Of a stretch of DNA of 64,000 nt, positions 29,201 through 41,200 are shown piece after piece. The DNA is from Synchiropus splendidus. Its lineage: Eukaryota; Chordata; Actinopteri; Syngnathiformes; Callionymidae. The notes beneath the pieces were generated by a model. It had not been told where the DNA came from. It saw only the letters and a list, made by a program, of their open reading frames with translations, and ran no database searches. The stretch lies in NCBI RefSeq assembly GCF_027744825.2, contig NC_071336.1, positions 12,215,001 through 12,279,000 on the forward strand, read 5' to 3'. A program made the translations under genes and the position numbers. The stretch's first letter is position 1. Each line of letters opens with the position of its first letter.

Positions 29201-32200
29201 ATGTGTGCAGACTGGACGATTTCTCAAACCCAGAGAGATGCTTTACGGAAGACTCTGATGTTTCTGCTTCACTAAGCCTTTTGTTTGAACTGTTCTTGAC
29301 GACAGTGTTCATTTATCTCTGTCAAGATGATGAAAATTCCACTGGACTGAAATCAAATTCCAACTTTATCCTTTGCAGCTAAAACATGAACTAGAGTTTT
29401 TTTTTTTTTTTTTTTGAGATTGTGATTATATTTATTAAATAATGCAAGAAAAAGAGTGACATTGATTGACGCCATTAAATATTGAACTTTAATTAAAAAC
29501 CGGCTTCTTATCGCGGTCATCAATCACCAGGTAGAAAATGGTTGGAAACTAATCCGATGCCTTTTTATCCCAGCGGAAATTGTTTTTGGAAAAGCGACAA
29601 CAAAACCAACAACATGAGGCAATGATGTGATGTGAGAGGTGAGCAGCATACAAACGCTGGTTCACAGAAAGTGTACTGTCGTCCTGGAGGCTTGGATTAA
29701 AGCAATTCTTAACATTCATAACCTTTTAACAGGAACCAGGTTTCATTTGTTTTGTTTTTTTTTAAAGTCAGGTAAGTGAAGACACAAAATAATCTGCGAT
29801 TCAACGAGTCCCTCTCAAATAGTGGGACGGGCCTCACTGGCAAGTTGTTCGGGGGGAGCATGTGACCTCGGGAACACACTATTTTTGCCATACTAGAATA
29901 AAGTGTAATTGCACGTCCAATAATTTATTTTTATAATTTCAGGCAAATTGATGCACTTTAAGTCTTTTCTGTTACGGACAAACAATTTATTCTTTATTAT
30001 AAGTTGATCTATATTACATTCTTTTTTCTTTTCTTCAATGTTAACAAGGATACAGTGTTATGCAGAGGTGCACTTAATAATTTTATAGACAAATTATGCT
30101 ATTTACAGAAGCTGAGGAGAGTTGCGGGATACAAAACGTTAACTTCTTCCTGGGAGGAGTGGGGTGGCTGCGCAACAAAATAAGTGAGAAGCACTGCATT
30201 AAACACATCATTGCAGCATGCATTGGTTTGTCTTATAAAGGTCTGCGCGCTGGTTGGTATTTTTACTGTGGTTAATATTTCACTGAAAGTTTTCTGGGTG
30301 GAGAAAAGACAAACCATTGACCTCACACAGTAGCTGAGTTATCAAAGCTGAGGGTCACAGTAACTGTATTTTCTTGGACTGTCCATATAAAAACCTGTTA
30401 ACTGATGAATCTTAGAGTCAGTGACATTTATGAGATTAATGCACACGTGTTTTGGATGCACCGGAATAATGTTTGAGGCCGATGCTGACTAATACTGAAT
30501 ATCTAATGTGTGTACGTTTTTTTTTCTATTTAAATAGTTGAGAACATGTTTGTCGCTGAATGTTATTGGTTGGATGACAGAATATTTTTTACGTTGTTTT
30601 GTATTTCAGACTTTGCTTTTCAAATAAAATAATAATCAGACAAAATATTTCCATTATAAAATAATATCATAATGTAATCAGAAGTGCAAGTCTATTCTCG
30701 CTCTCCAGCACTTTAGAATATTAGAAGCGAAAATCAGGCTGCTTTTTTCACCAAATTGTTTGGTGCATCCCTAGTTTGTATGGCCATCTGCTTCTCCACC
30801 TGCGTGTTTCGAATGATGCTCCATATCTCCCGGAATATGTGAATCAGGACGCAGAGCAGTAGTGACACCAGTGAAGATGAAAGGCAGTGTTTTGATTGAC
30901 AGGTTCAAGTTTTAAAGTCTTGCCAGATGGTTCTTTCAGCGTTCAAGTTCATATTTGTTGCTACTCTCAATGTGAACTGAGTTACCACCGGAGTCTGCTG
31001 AGTCTCCTGGACCATTAACACAGTGACGCCACAATTTCCCATTCTGGACCCGTTTCAAATGTTGTCTGCTTCAAGCAGCACCGATGATCTCGCCATACCA
31101 ACGAACAATGCATTTGACACTGACACTCTGTGAAAACGGTGACTGTCCTTACACCGTCGGCGACACAGCGATCAATAAACTACTGTACTGTATTACCATC
31201 TTCATCTTATCCATCTCCACTTCAGCTATAAAGGGGCTCTTTTTCATTCATTCGAGATTTTTATAAAACGTCTATATTTGATACCATGACTTTCAGTTGT
31301 GTATCGAGAAAGAACAAGACTTGCGCTGTTCCTTACGGCATGTTTTCATCATGTTCTTGACAGTATCTGTTATGTTGGGTTGTTGTAGTAAAGAAACGTT
31401 TGCATCAGGAAAGCAATATTGGCCGCTCCTGTTGATAAGATAACATCTTCCTTTAAGCTACATTTCGAACCGATACAAAAAAATAACAATTTTTCTTTGA
31501 ATGTCTCTCTGGCGAGAAGATGAATCTCCGCTGTTGTTTTTAAAGTGACTTGACCAAGACGCCAATATTGTTCTGATTTTTAAAAAAAAATTTTTTTATC
31601 ATGACTAAAGGGTGTCTGGGGTTCTAAGTTTCATGCAGTGCCTGTAGAACAGGATGGCATTCATGCTTGAAGCTAGGGATTTCATTGCAGAAAGTTCAGA
31701 GCAGTCAATTCACAAACACTGGAGGTAAATGAAAGGCTTGAAGGTTCTCAGTGCATCCGTACACACGTCATTGATGTTGATGTGTCAATGCACTCAACGG
31801 TATCTTTCTCTTCTCTGTTTTAATCAGTGCTAAAACAAATATCTGAGAAAATATTGGAGCAACCAAAATTTCATAGACCTCATCAAGTGTAGTAGTGTAG
31901 TCAAATCAAACGTATTGCTGACAGTACTCCAGGTATGAACATTCAAATTTAAAAAACTGAAGTGAGGCAGCACAAAATTCAGATCCAGCTTACTCCATCC
32001 ATTGGACTTGTTATTGAGCAGTTTGTGAGTGAACAGTTGGCACTGCCCACGTTTTACTGCCTGGTGCCGCTGTTAACAATGACAGGCTCCATAAACAGTG
32101 CTATAAAGGAAGAAACAGCTAAAATGAGAATGCAAAAACATTCAGAGCTTTCAGCATCATCCCGTTGGTGGATGACCTTCTTTGGTCACCAGTTAAAAGT

Positions 32201-35200
32201 ATGTACATAAGACACGTACATGAGATTAACTTACCGTCCTCCATTGGATTTTGAAAGCAACCAGTTTGCTCTCAGTGTGTTCCAATCATTTTTAGCGACA
32301 ATACACAAAGTCCTGCGTTGAGTTTTGTGCATGTTATGAGTTGCTTTTTTTTCTTTTTTTAAAGGGGGAAATACAGCACGAAAGAGGAGGCAGGGGATCG
32401 GACTGTGGAAGTGGCTGAGGGTGAGGGGGACTGATGATGGAGCGGGGCTTTGAGACCCTTCTAAAGAGAGCAAATATAAAAAGAGGCGGATGAGTGAACA
32501 CGATTTGTGTTCAGCTGCCTCTGACTTTGGTTCAAAATGAAGTGCTTCTTTTTTTTCCCAAACAGGTTGAAAGGGGCTCAGGTGTGTGTTTGATGGAAAA
32601 TGACTCACAGGATGTAGCAAACTCGTTTGTCCGATCCTCCTGACACAGAACAAACACGCAAAGTCTCTGTTTCAGAGCATCACGAAGCTATCTGACTCAG
32701 AAGCCCTCTTGCTCTCTTACACCCGCATCTGCTGCAACACTGGCAGGCGGGTTGCTTTCTCTGCACTTCTGCATTGCACAAGGACATATGGGTTTTTATT
32801 TATTTAGTGTTTCACAGAGATGATGTCATCATCAGCCAGAAGAGAAGGGAGGAGATGATCCCGTAGTGAGGATCAGCATCATAACGGTGAAGTGAGTGAG
32901 GGTGGAAAGGGTGGAAAAGGTGATGATGTAAGCAGCCATGACAAGCTCCAGAGCGATAAAATGAATGCGTGTAATGGATGAAGGTAGGATGGATGCTTGA
33001 AGGAGAAAAAAGTCATAATGATGACACAATATGGACCGGGATAATGATGATCCAATACAAAGGCTCACAATGGTACGTGGATTAAAGTGGCTGCAGTTGC
33101 ATGTGGTGATGGAAGAAGACCAGAGGAAGACGAGGACACAAGAGGATGAAGGAGAACAATGATGGCGGTCAAGGTTGGGGTCATGCTGGTTGGTCTGAGA
33201 GTGTCGGGGGATGGGGTGGGGTGTAGTGCTGTCGTGCTCCAACAAGTGATATTGATGGCATGTCTGATGGTTTAATGAGCATTGTTGACTTGGATGGCTG
33301 GTTGACAGAGTAGAGACAATGGTGGCCAGGATGAAGCTCTACTACGAATGATCGCAGTGACAATGTTCTGTAGTATATATATATATATATATCAATTCAT
33401 TATTGACACCAGTTCAAGGACATTTCAATGTGAAACGTAGCCATACAAAATGATGACAATGGTGAAAACAAAGTCAGCAAAATGGACGGCAATTTGACAG
33501 ATAGATATTTAGTGGCTAGAATCCATATAATAATAATGATGACGATGATGGTGATGATCATCATGTAAAATCATGAAACATAAATAAAACAACTACTAAT
33601 AATAATAATAATAACAAGAGTAATAACAAAGTGATGATGATTTATGGTGAATATCCCAGTGAGATTGACAGTATAGTGATGGAGGTGTTCAATGACAATG
33701 AGAGCCTCTTTGACATAGAGAGGACGGTTGAGTTTATTATTATGATAATGATAATAATGACTATGGTCATAATGAGCATGGTGCGGAGGGATGGTGATGG
33801 TGCTGACATTGAGTATGATAATGGAGATGATGATGACAATGGCCTGGATGATGGTAGCGTCATCTGAGAGGACGCTACCATCATGATATTGAAGAGATTT
33901 ATTCTAAATAATAACACTGAAAATTGACTTTGGCTATGATATACTACATGATACTTCAAATGACATCATGATCAGTGATCATGTAATACCTTGACATGAT
34001 GCTAGTATCAGTAAACGTAAATGTTTACATTATTAAAAACTGTAACTCTTGATACGACATATCAAGAGTTACAGTTTTGGAAATAGCGATGATAACAGAG
34101 CAATTGGACATAATGAAACACAGAAGACAGTCATGGCAATGATGATGATGGTCATGAAGAGGACGCGAAATGATGTTGCGCGTGGTATTAAAAATAATCA
34201 TTAATAAACATCATGAAAAACTGTCTTGATTATTTTACAGACAACTGTGATGTTTGCATGATGACGTCAATACTTACCATGATAATAATATTAGACATGA
34301 TGATGATGATGATGATGGGATTTTTGCGAGTGAATTAAAAAAGCGAAACAAAAATGAAAACAAATAAAACAAGGAATGACAGTCTGGATGCGGTTGATGA
34401 TGATGGTCACACCCTGAGAAAACACACACCCTCCAGTAGGTAGTTGAAAAATACCTGGTCGTTCCTTAACTAGGAAAGACACTTCAGCACATGTAGGTGT
34501 CTGTGTGCACGTGTGTTTTCTCCAAGAAGACCCCTTCTCCCCCAAAAAGACTTGGAAAAGAAGAAAAAAAGGAAAAACATGCAGCAAAAATACCTTCGTC
34601 TCGAGGCTTGTTGGCTGAAGATTCGTCATGTTTTTTTGTGAGCGGACCTAGGGTTCAGAAGAAAAAAGGGGGGAAAAAGAGAAAAGAGAAAATTCAAAAA
34701 AGATTACTGGCAAAAAAACGCAAGACAAAAAAAAGAATATCAAAAACAAAAAAGAAAAGAAGCAAGATGAAAAAAGAACAACAAGATTTTTCTTTTAAAA
34801 AAAAAGAAAAAACAAAAACACAAAAAGCATCACAGATACAAATTTATTACAAGAAAAGACACAAGATCAAAGACTTTTTTTTCCCCCAAACAAGAAAGTG
34901 CTTCGGGTTCTCTGTCTTCTTCATCCTTCTATTGCTCAGCTCATTAACATGCTGTTGCGGACTGTTTGACTTTCTTAGTAAGTCAGAGCCTAAATCGAAA
35001 ATAAACGTGATAGAACCTTGAGCGGCCATGAAAGAACTCATGTACATATTCCAGGGTGCCATTGAATACCTCTACATACACACATGAGTGTTTGTAATTC
35101 AGTCTGTCGGCTTCAGCTAAAGAGCAGGAATAAGTGAGTCAGGAGAAAACGTACAGTGCGTAAGCCCCTTGTGTACAGTCATAATCTATGGCAAACAAGA

Positions 35201-38200
35201 GGACGGTTTTGCTCACAGTTCTTGGTTGTGCGTTTGTGAGCATGAGAAAAGACACCGACAGATAAACCAGATACGCAGCATTTCTGCAGGTCTTTGTCAA
35301 GTACACATTCCAGTGAGATCCCATTGTGGTGCGTTATATATTCATAAGTTAATATATCAACTTTTAAGATTGACACTATTATATCTCAGAGTTAAACAGC
35401 GAAGGCACATGTGAAGTTGCCTTGAAGTTTGAAATGTGTAAATTATGCCAAATATTGATGAATAAAAGCATTTCATTGACAGTGGAAATACATGTATTTA
35501 TTTCTAACTGAAAAACAAACAAGAACCACTTCAAAACGCAAACAGTCCTGGGCAACAAAGTCTTTTTTTCCCTGGTATTTTTCTCTCCGTGTCCAAGATC
35601 CGTCCAGCACGGAGCGCCATGACTTGACTTTGGTGTACTGACCAGCACTTGTCCTGCCAAAAGCAATTGTTTCTGCAACACTGGCTCATGCGCTCCACGG
35701 ATGATTCTTGGTTTGAAAATACAATATATCAAAGAGGAAGGGGGGCGAAGGCTGCTGGATGATTCATTCTTTTCTTTTCACTTAATGAAGAGAAAAGAAA
35801 GAGTCCTAGTTTGAGTTGGTCCGAGCAGTTTTCCTTCGCTTTTGACAAGACTGAATAATGAAAACATCCAATCATGTGATCAGGTTTTTAAATTTGGAAA
35901 TGATAACATCCCCCCTTTCCCCTGAAAACAGTTGACCGGACATATCTGCTTTTCATTTAGTTTAAAGAGAACATTTGCTACTTGTCAATTTCAACATTGA
36001 TATTTAATAAAATTTAGTTTGAGTGACACATTTGTGTCTTTACAGTTTATAGTTTATAGTGTTTGTATTGGGGATTAAACCAGTACACTACAGTATGTTT
36101 CATTTTAATAGAATGTAAATATACTTTTTAGTAGGGATTCGTTTGCCAAATTTAAAAGGGCCCTAGCTTGTCTTTCCAACTCCTCTGACGTATGCATATC
36201 TAAAATGTAGAACTGCAGTTCCACATGACGTTGCTTCATTCCGAAGTTATAGTCAAAGGCACAATTTATTATTCTGCTCAGTATGGTTCAGTGAGACAGA
36301 ACCCAAGGAAGTGGACTGAGACCTCACGAGCCAAATGGAATTCACAAGTGACAAGTGAAAGTAGCGATCAACTATGCACTCAGGTTCGAATGAAAAATGC
36401 TCAATATTGAACGGAGGCTTGTAACCAGTCATCATTTGTCCTGATGAATACAAAACAGAAAAAATGTGAAAGATATTTTTTGGCAGCAGAATCGTCCTCA
36501 AATTGGGCGACAAGCCTCCGCAGCAAGTCGATCGTTTGAAACGTCTGTTTGGAATGAAGCCCTACTGCAGACTCCAGATGCTGAGTCGTTCGATGAACCA
36601 AAAGTCTCTTGCAGCACATGTGTCAGAGTAACAAGAAAAACCACCGCCAAAGAATTGCTGTTAGCTGTCACCATGACATTTAATACGATGTGGTTCTACC
36701 CAATCGGAAGAAGCCACGAGAATTGTTGGCACAGTAACCGAGTGCTGTGGAGCTTGAGTCCAGGATGCTATTTCCACCTGCACATAGTTCTAGCGTCCAA
36801 TTCAGAGAAACTTCATGCAGCGCTTATAGGATCATTTTACAGCAGGATAGGGCCCCTTTAAGACACAAGGACGGATTATACATGGACCATTGGGGGGGCA
36901 GCATTATTTGGTCTGAGAGGGAATAAAGAAAAAGAGAAGGTGGAGAATTAAATTCTATACATCTGTTTCTTGGTATTCATTCATGGTATTGACCTTCATT
37001 TCCAGTCAGACAGCAAAGATTTCAGACACCTCTGAGACACCAGTTAAAAAACGCTATATAATGAGGAATACATACATAAAACCTCTCGCAGAGAAATGAA
37101 GAGGGAGGGAAATCCCAAAGTTGCATGTCAATATACTTTCAAAGTGCCTCTTTTTTCGAGAAAGAAATTGTGCCATTTAGCGGAGAGCATGATTTCCCAT
37201 CGGGAGAATAATGAAACAACAGCTGCGAGAGTTCATCTGAGAGAGAGGGAGGTGAGTGTGATTTGATTCATGTCAGCCTGTCGGTTGTTTGTTATGGAGG
37301 AGAAGAGGAACGGAGAAAAACAACCACCGTCTACTTCATTCTCAACTCGTGGTGAATTCAAATCATTTCACTACTAATTGGATAAAATACCTGATTTACG
37401 TAGTCAAACTCAAAAAAACAAAAACAAATTTGACCTGAAAACAGTTTTATTCAGCACCCAGTTAAACCCCAAATAGTTGAAGGCACCACGACACAGTGTT
37501 GTAGCGCAGGCAGACTCTGAAAACACTGTGAAGTGGCTTGAAATATTTAGGCCATTTGAGAATTCAGTGAGACAAAATGAGAGAAACTGGATTATTTAAG
37601 ACGGAATCTGGCCACTTTTTTAACATCTGACTAAATAAGAGATGAGCATCTCATGTGACTTCAGCGCCAAACAAGATTACACTAAGTAGAATGCACAACG
37701 ACAGATGTTAATTTATGCGTTCGGGGGCAACCATGATAAAAAAAGATGTGAAACCAACGAAGGAACCTTTGCTGCATCTGTTTAGCACCACATAAAATTG
37801 TTAATAGGCAGCTGAGTTGTTGATCTGGAATAGCTCTCTTGCTCCCATCATGCCATGTGTTTCAGTCCAAGCCTTATCTCCCAAAACGTTTTGACAAGTG
37901 TTGGAGTCACGCGAGCTGTTAGTGCCACGTTGAGAACAATCAAGTGGCCATCGTTGTCATGGCAACAACTTGGGAAAAAGTTCCATATTGATTCTCCTCC
38001 AAGAAAGATGAGCATATGGAGGGGCCCGGGACCAGACACACATGGCAATGATAATTCATCAGAAAAAGATGGCGATCCAACTCCGACATTTCACTAGGGT
38101 TTTGCTTAAGTCATGACCAAAGAGTTTTTTTTTAAAGACACTTAAATGAACTCATATTCTTTTCATATTCTCCATATTCTTGGTTGTTTGTTCAGTACAA

Positions 38201-41200
38201 GAGACGATAAGGAAATCATAACGTGAGAAAGTAGGTCATCGAACACCCAGATATGAACAACAGTAATGTAGATAAGCCAAAGATAAGCAATAATATGAAG
38301 TGAACTATTGCGTATTTATTTCCAAAAAACTGAAAACTGCAGAAGAAACGGGTGTGTTGTCAGTGTGAGCTCTGATGATGACACTGAGCTCCAACCAAGC
38401 AGCAGGTTTGGACTGTTACAGACTCCGTACAGCGGTAAATGACACCTGATCCCAGTCACTGTCAGTATAACTGAACATTAAAGTTGATGCTCTACAACTT
38501 TCAAATGATGGAAAATTTAAAAGTACTCAAATGGAGTTTGTTTCTTTAAAGGGAATGAGCTGCAGGGAATATGTAAATAATTGAATTCCCTTCCTGGAAA
38601 TTCAAATTATACCGAACTGAAATTCCACAAAGAGTGTTGCACAAGCCGTCGAGGACTAAAACCTGACGAAACATCTAGAACACATAACCGGACACCTGGT
38701 TCACCGCTGAGGTGTTTTCCTCATGTCGATGAATCAAAGCTCAGACATTTTCAGAGCTTCACGCACGTTGAAGAGGCGGAGGCGCCTCTTTCTCTGCCTG
38801 CTGTCTGAGGAGATGAAGACATTCACATAGGTGGGTTGTCGCATGATGATGTCAGGCTGACCTTTCCCCATTCATCATCTGCTCCTGGCACTGCAGGGCT
38901 CAAAGGGTTCAGATTGGTTGTGGAGACGTTGCTGGAGTCAAGACCTCCTGCTTGACTGACACGTCAGTATTCACTATCGGTGTTAGTGATGAAGGTGTGA
39001 GTGGTGGGAAACCCAACCATGGAGCTATAAATTCTCTTCCCTTCATGTACTGTGTATCAACATCTGATGTCGGACCCTTGCTTAACCTTTCCGCCAATCC
39101 ATCCTCTCATTTCTGCTCCCCCTCACTATCTCCGGCGCCATCCATCTTTCCTTCAGCTGGGAGACGAGCGAGCTGACAGGAAGCAGAGCTCTCATTAGCA
39201 TGCATCACCTTGCACCGGCTCGGGCCTAAAGAGACAGGCCTTTCAGGCACACTCACAGAGTATGTGTGCGCATGTGAATGAGACGTTCTTATCACAGGTT
39301 CCCAAAGTGTTCATTTTAGATTGCAGGCCTTTGTGTTTTAACAGAGTGGCGAAATACAGTCTGTGTTTCTTTGCGAGCGTGAACAAAGGATCAGTTACAA
39401 GAACTGTCCAAAATAACTGCAGATTATTACGGTCTTGAATTGGATAAATTTGATGAGGCGTGTCCAATGTCTGGCCTGAGGGCAGTGTGTTGCTCTTGAT
39501 CGAATTTCACATGGCCTCCACCCCCCCATCGTGAAATTGATTTTTTATTTCTTGGTGGCTTGTCAGCATTGTCAACCAGGGGATGTAATTTGAATGACAT
39601 TTTTGACAACTGGAAACAGCAAATGCTTCTTTTTTCTAAATGTCACATTACGTCTTTTTCACAGACCCGGATTGAAGTGAAAGAGCAAATGGGGACTGTA
39701 CTTACTGTAAACTTACTAACAGCAATCTCTTGTCATGGTTTGTGAGTAGGAAAAAAATTACCCCTACAATAAGCACATAAGTAAATTGAAAAAGAGCACA
39801 TAATGGTTTGTGGCTCTTCAATGTGGTGGCCTGATTGATGAACTGAATGTGACTAAAGCAACCCATTCTCACTCCCAAGGCATCAAATAGCAACTCACTT
39901 CAAGAGACTTTTGTGTCCTATATCGATCACTATTATCGCCTCGGAGTGAGAATAGGTTCACTTGGTACATGCAGTCAAATACTTGTATTCTGGGAAGAGA
40001 AAATGTGAATCAATCCTTTAGATTCCAGAGTTTATTCAATGAAATATTCCATTTTGATGTCACCATTTCAAAAGGTTGTAGCTTGTTTTTTGATAAAGAC
40101 ATAAGGTAAATGAGAAATGACCGGGAGATTTGGATGGGAATGAATGCAGGCACACCTGGCGGAAGCCACGGTTCATTTCATAACTTTTACAGATATTTAT
40201 CTGATCCAGTAGAGATGCTCTGCTACTTTACAGCAGGATTGAGACCTCCACTGTTACCATCAGCATTATTTACAGTCATTTCTCCCACGGCATCCATTGC
40301 ATTTTTATTTTTTGGATTCCCACTAACTACATCACATTCAGCAGTGTAATGATCTTGCCTTTTTGCTTCACGGGACTGAATATCAAGAGAGGGCGAATAT
40401 TCCTCTTCAGAATCTGATTCAATCGATTTCGCTCTCTTGCTCTCTGTTATGCTTCCATTAGACCAGTGATTCTTAAGAATAGGGCTGGGGTCCAACGTTG
40501 GGCCGCAAGCGCCTCCTAGAGGGCCGCTAATTTTTTTTTGTTTTACATTTTTGGGCCATGAGAGGCTCAGTTTTAATACATTAGCCACATATGGTGGCGA
40601 CTGTGTGTCTCCGAATTGACTTGACAGCTGCAAATCTGTGATATTTACAACTATGGAGAAGTTCTTGAAAAGAAAAAATGGTAAAGAAAGTGATAGTGGC
40701 CCCAACATTAAAAACTGTTCATGAACGCACCCGTTGAAGCAGTTTTGAAAATAAATTAGAACATTTAATGGCAATACTTTCATTTGCACTTTACTTATAT
40801 CTTCTTTGGCGTTTATATAAAATATATTATTTTTATTTTATGATTTTTTAAATTGGTTTTATTATATTTATTTTATACAGAATTGTATTCATTTTTTTTT
40901 TTTTCTCAGTTTGCATCAAGTGTATTTTTGTTTTTTTTCTTTAGTAAATTCGATGAATATGACGCACTTGGTTCTGCGGCTGGTTGGACTTTTCGATGAC
41001 AAATAAGTATCTTTGTGATGATCATATGGTTTCATGTCATTTCACAAGGTTTTGGTTAGTTTACGTGAAAGTAGATTAAATATGGTTATTGATCACAAAT
41101 GAAATCAATAGTAATGAACCAGTTCTGTTACTTGAATGGGCCCCGAGATCAAAAAGGTTAAGAACCCCTGCATTAGATAACTAGAACCTGCCTCATATCA

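Larger units (their letters stand above)
32821..34420 (+). repeat. 1.6-kb degenerate GATGA/ATGATG-rich tract
   Basis: Plus strand is dominated by GATGATG, GTGATGG, GAGGATG, AATAATAATG and CATCATG words over about 1.6 kb, with a short AT run at 33375-33392 and a clean GAT run at 34297-34318. It contains two perfect hairpins (33848-33884 and 34036-34078). Open frames here give acidic Asp/Met/Ile-rich strings and are composition artefacts. Confidence 0.75.

Noticed and set aside
31565..31605. TTTTTAAAAAAAAATTTTTTT palindrome
   Set aside because: Homopolymer runs of this size are common in AT-rich intron and need no special explanation.
32233..32268. 36-nt in-frame cassette on the minus strand ending GAGGACG|GTAAGT, like the end of coding exon 1
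   Set aside because: It could be inserted at splice site A without a frame change, but the acceptor CTGAG has no pyrimidine tract and the peptide is unlike known cassettes. RNA junctions would decide.
33631..33867. Acidic Met/Asp-rich open frame on the plus strand
   Set aside because: Direct translation of the ATGATG repeat tract.
34955..34995. Minus-strand TTTTCGATTTAG|GCTCTGACTTACTAAGAAA, suggestive of an LTKK splice-site-A exon
   Set aside because: The correct frame reads SDLLRKS rather than LTKK, and no donor gives a length divisible by three.
34497..35021. 174-codon Lys-rich open frame on the plus strand
   Set aside because: It lies over the A-rich AAAAAG tract; the protein is low complexity, has no domain and no splice or start context.
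40223..40789. 188-codon open frame on the minus strand
   Set aside because: Crosses the border of the hAT element (40464) and runs opposite to its transposase stub; no domain.
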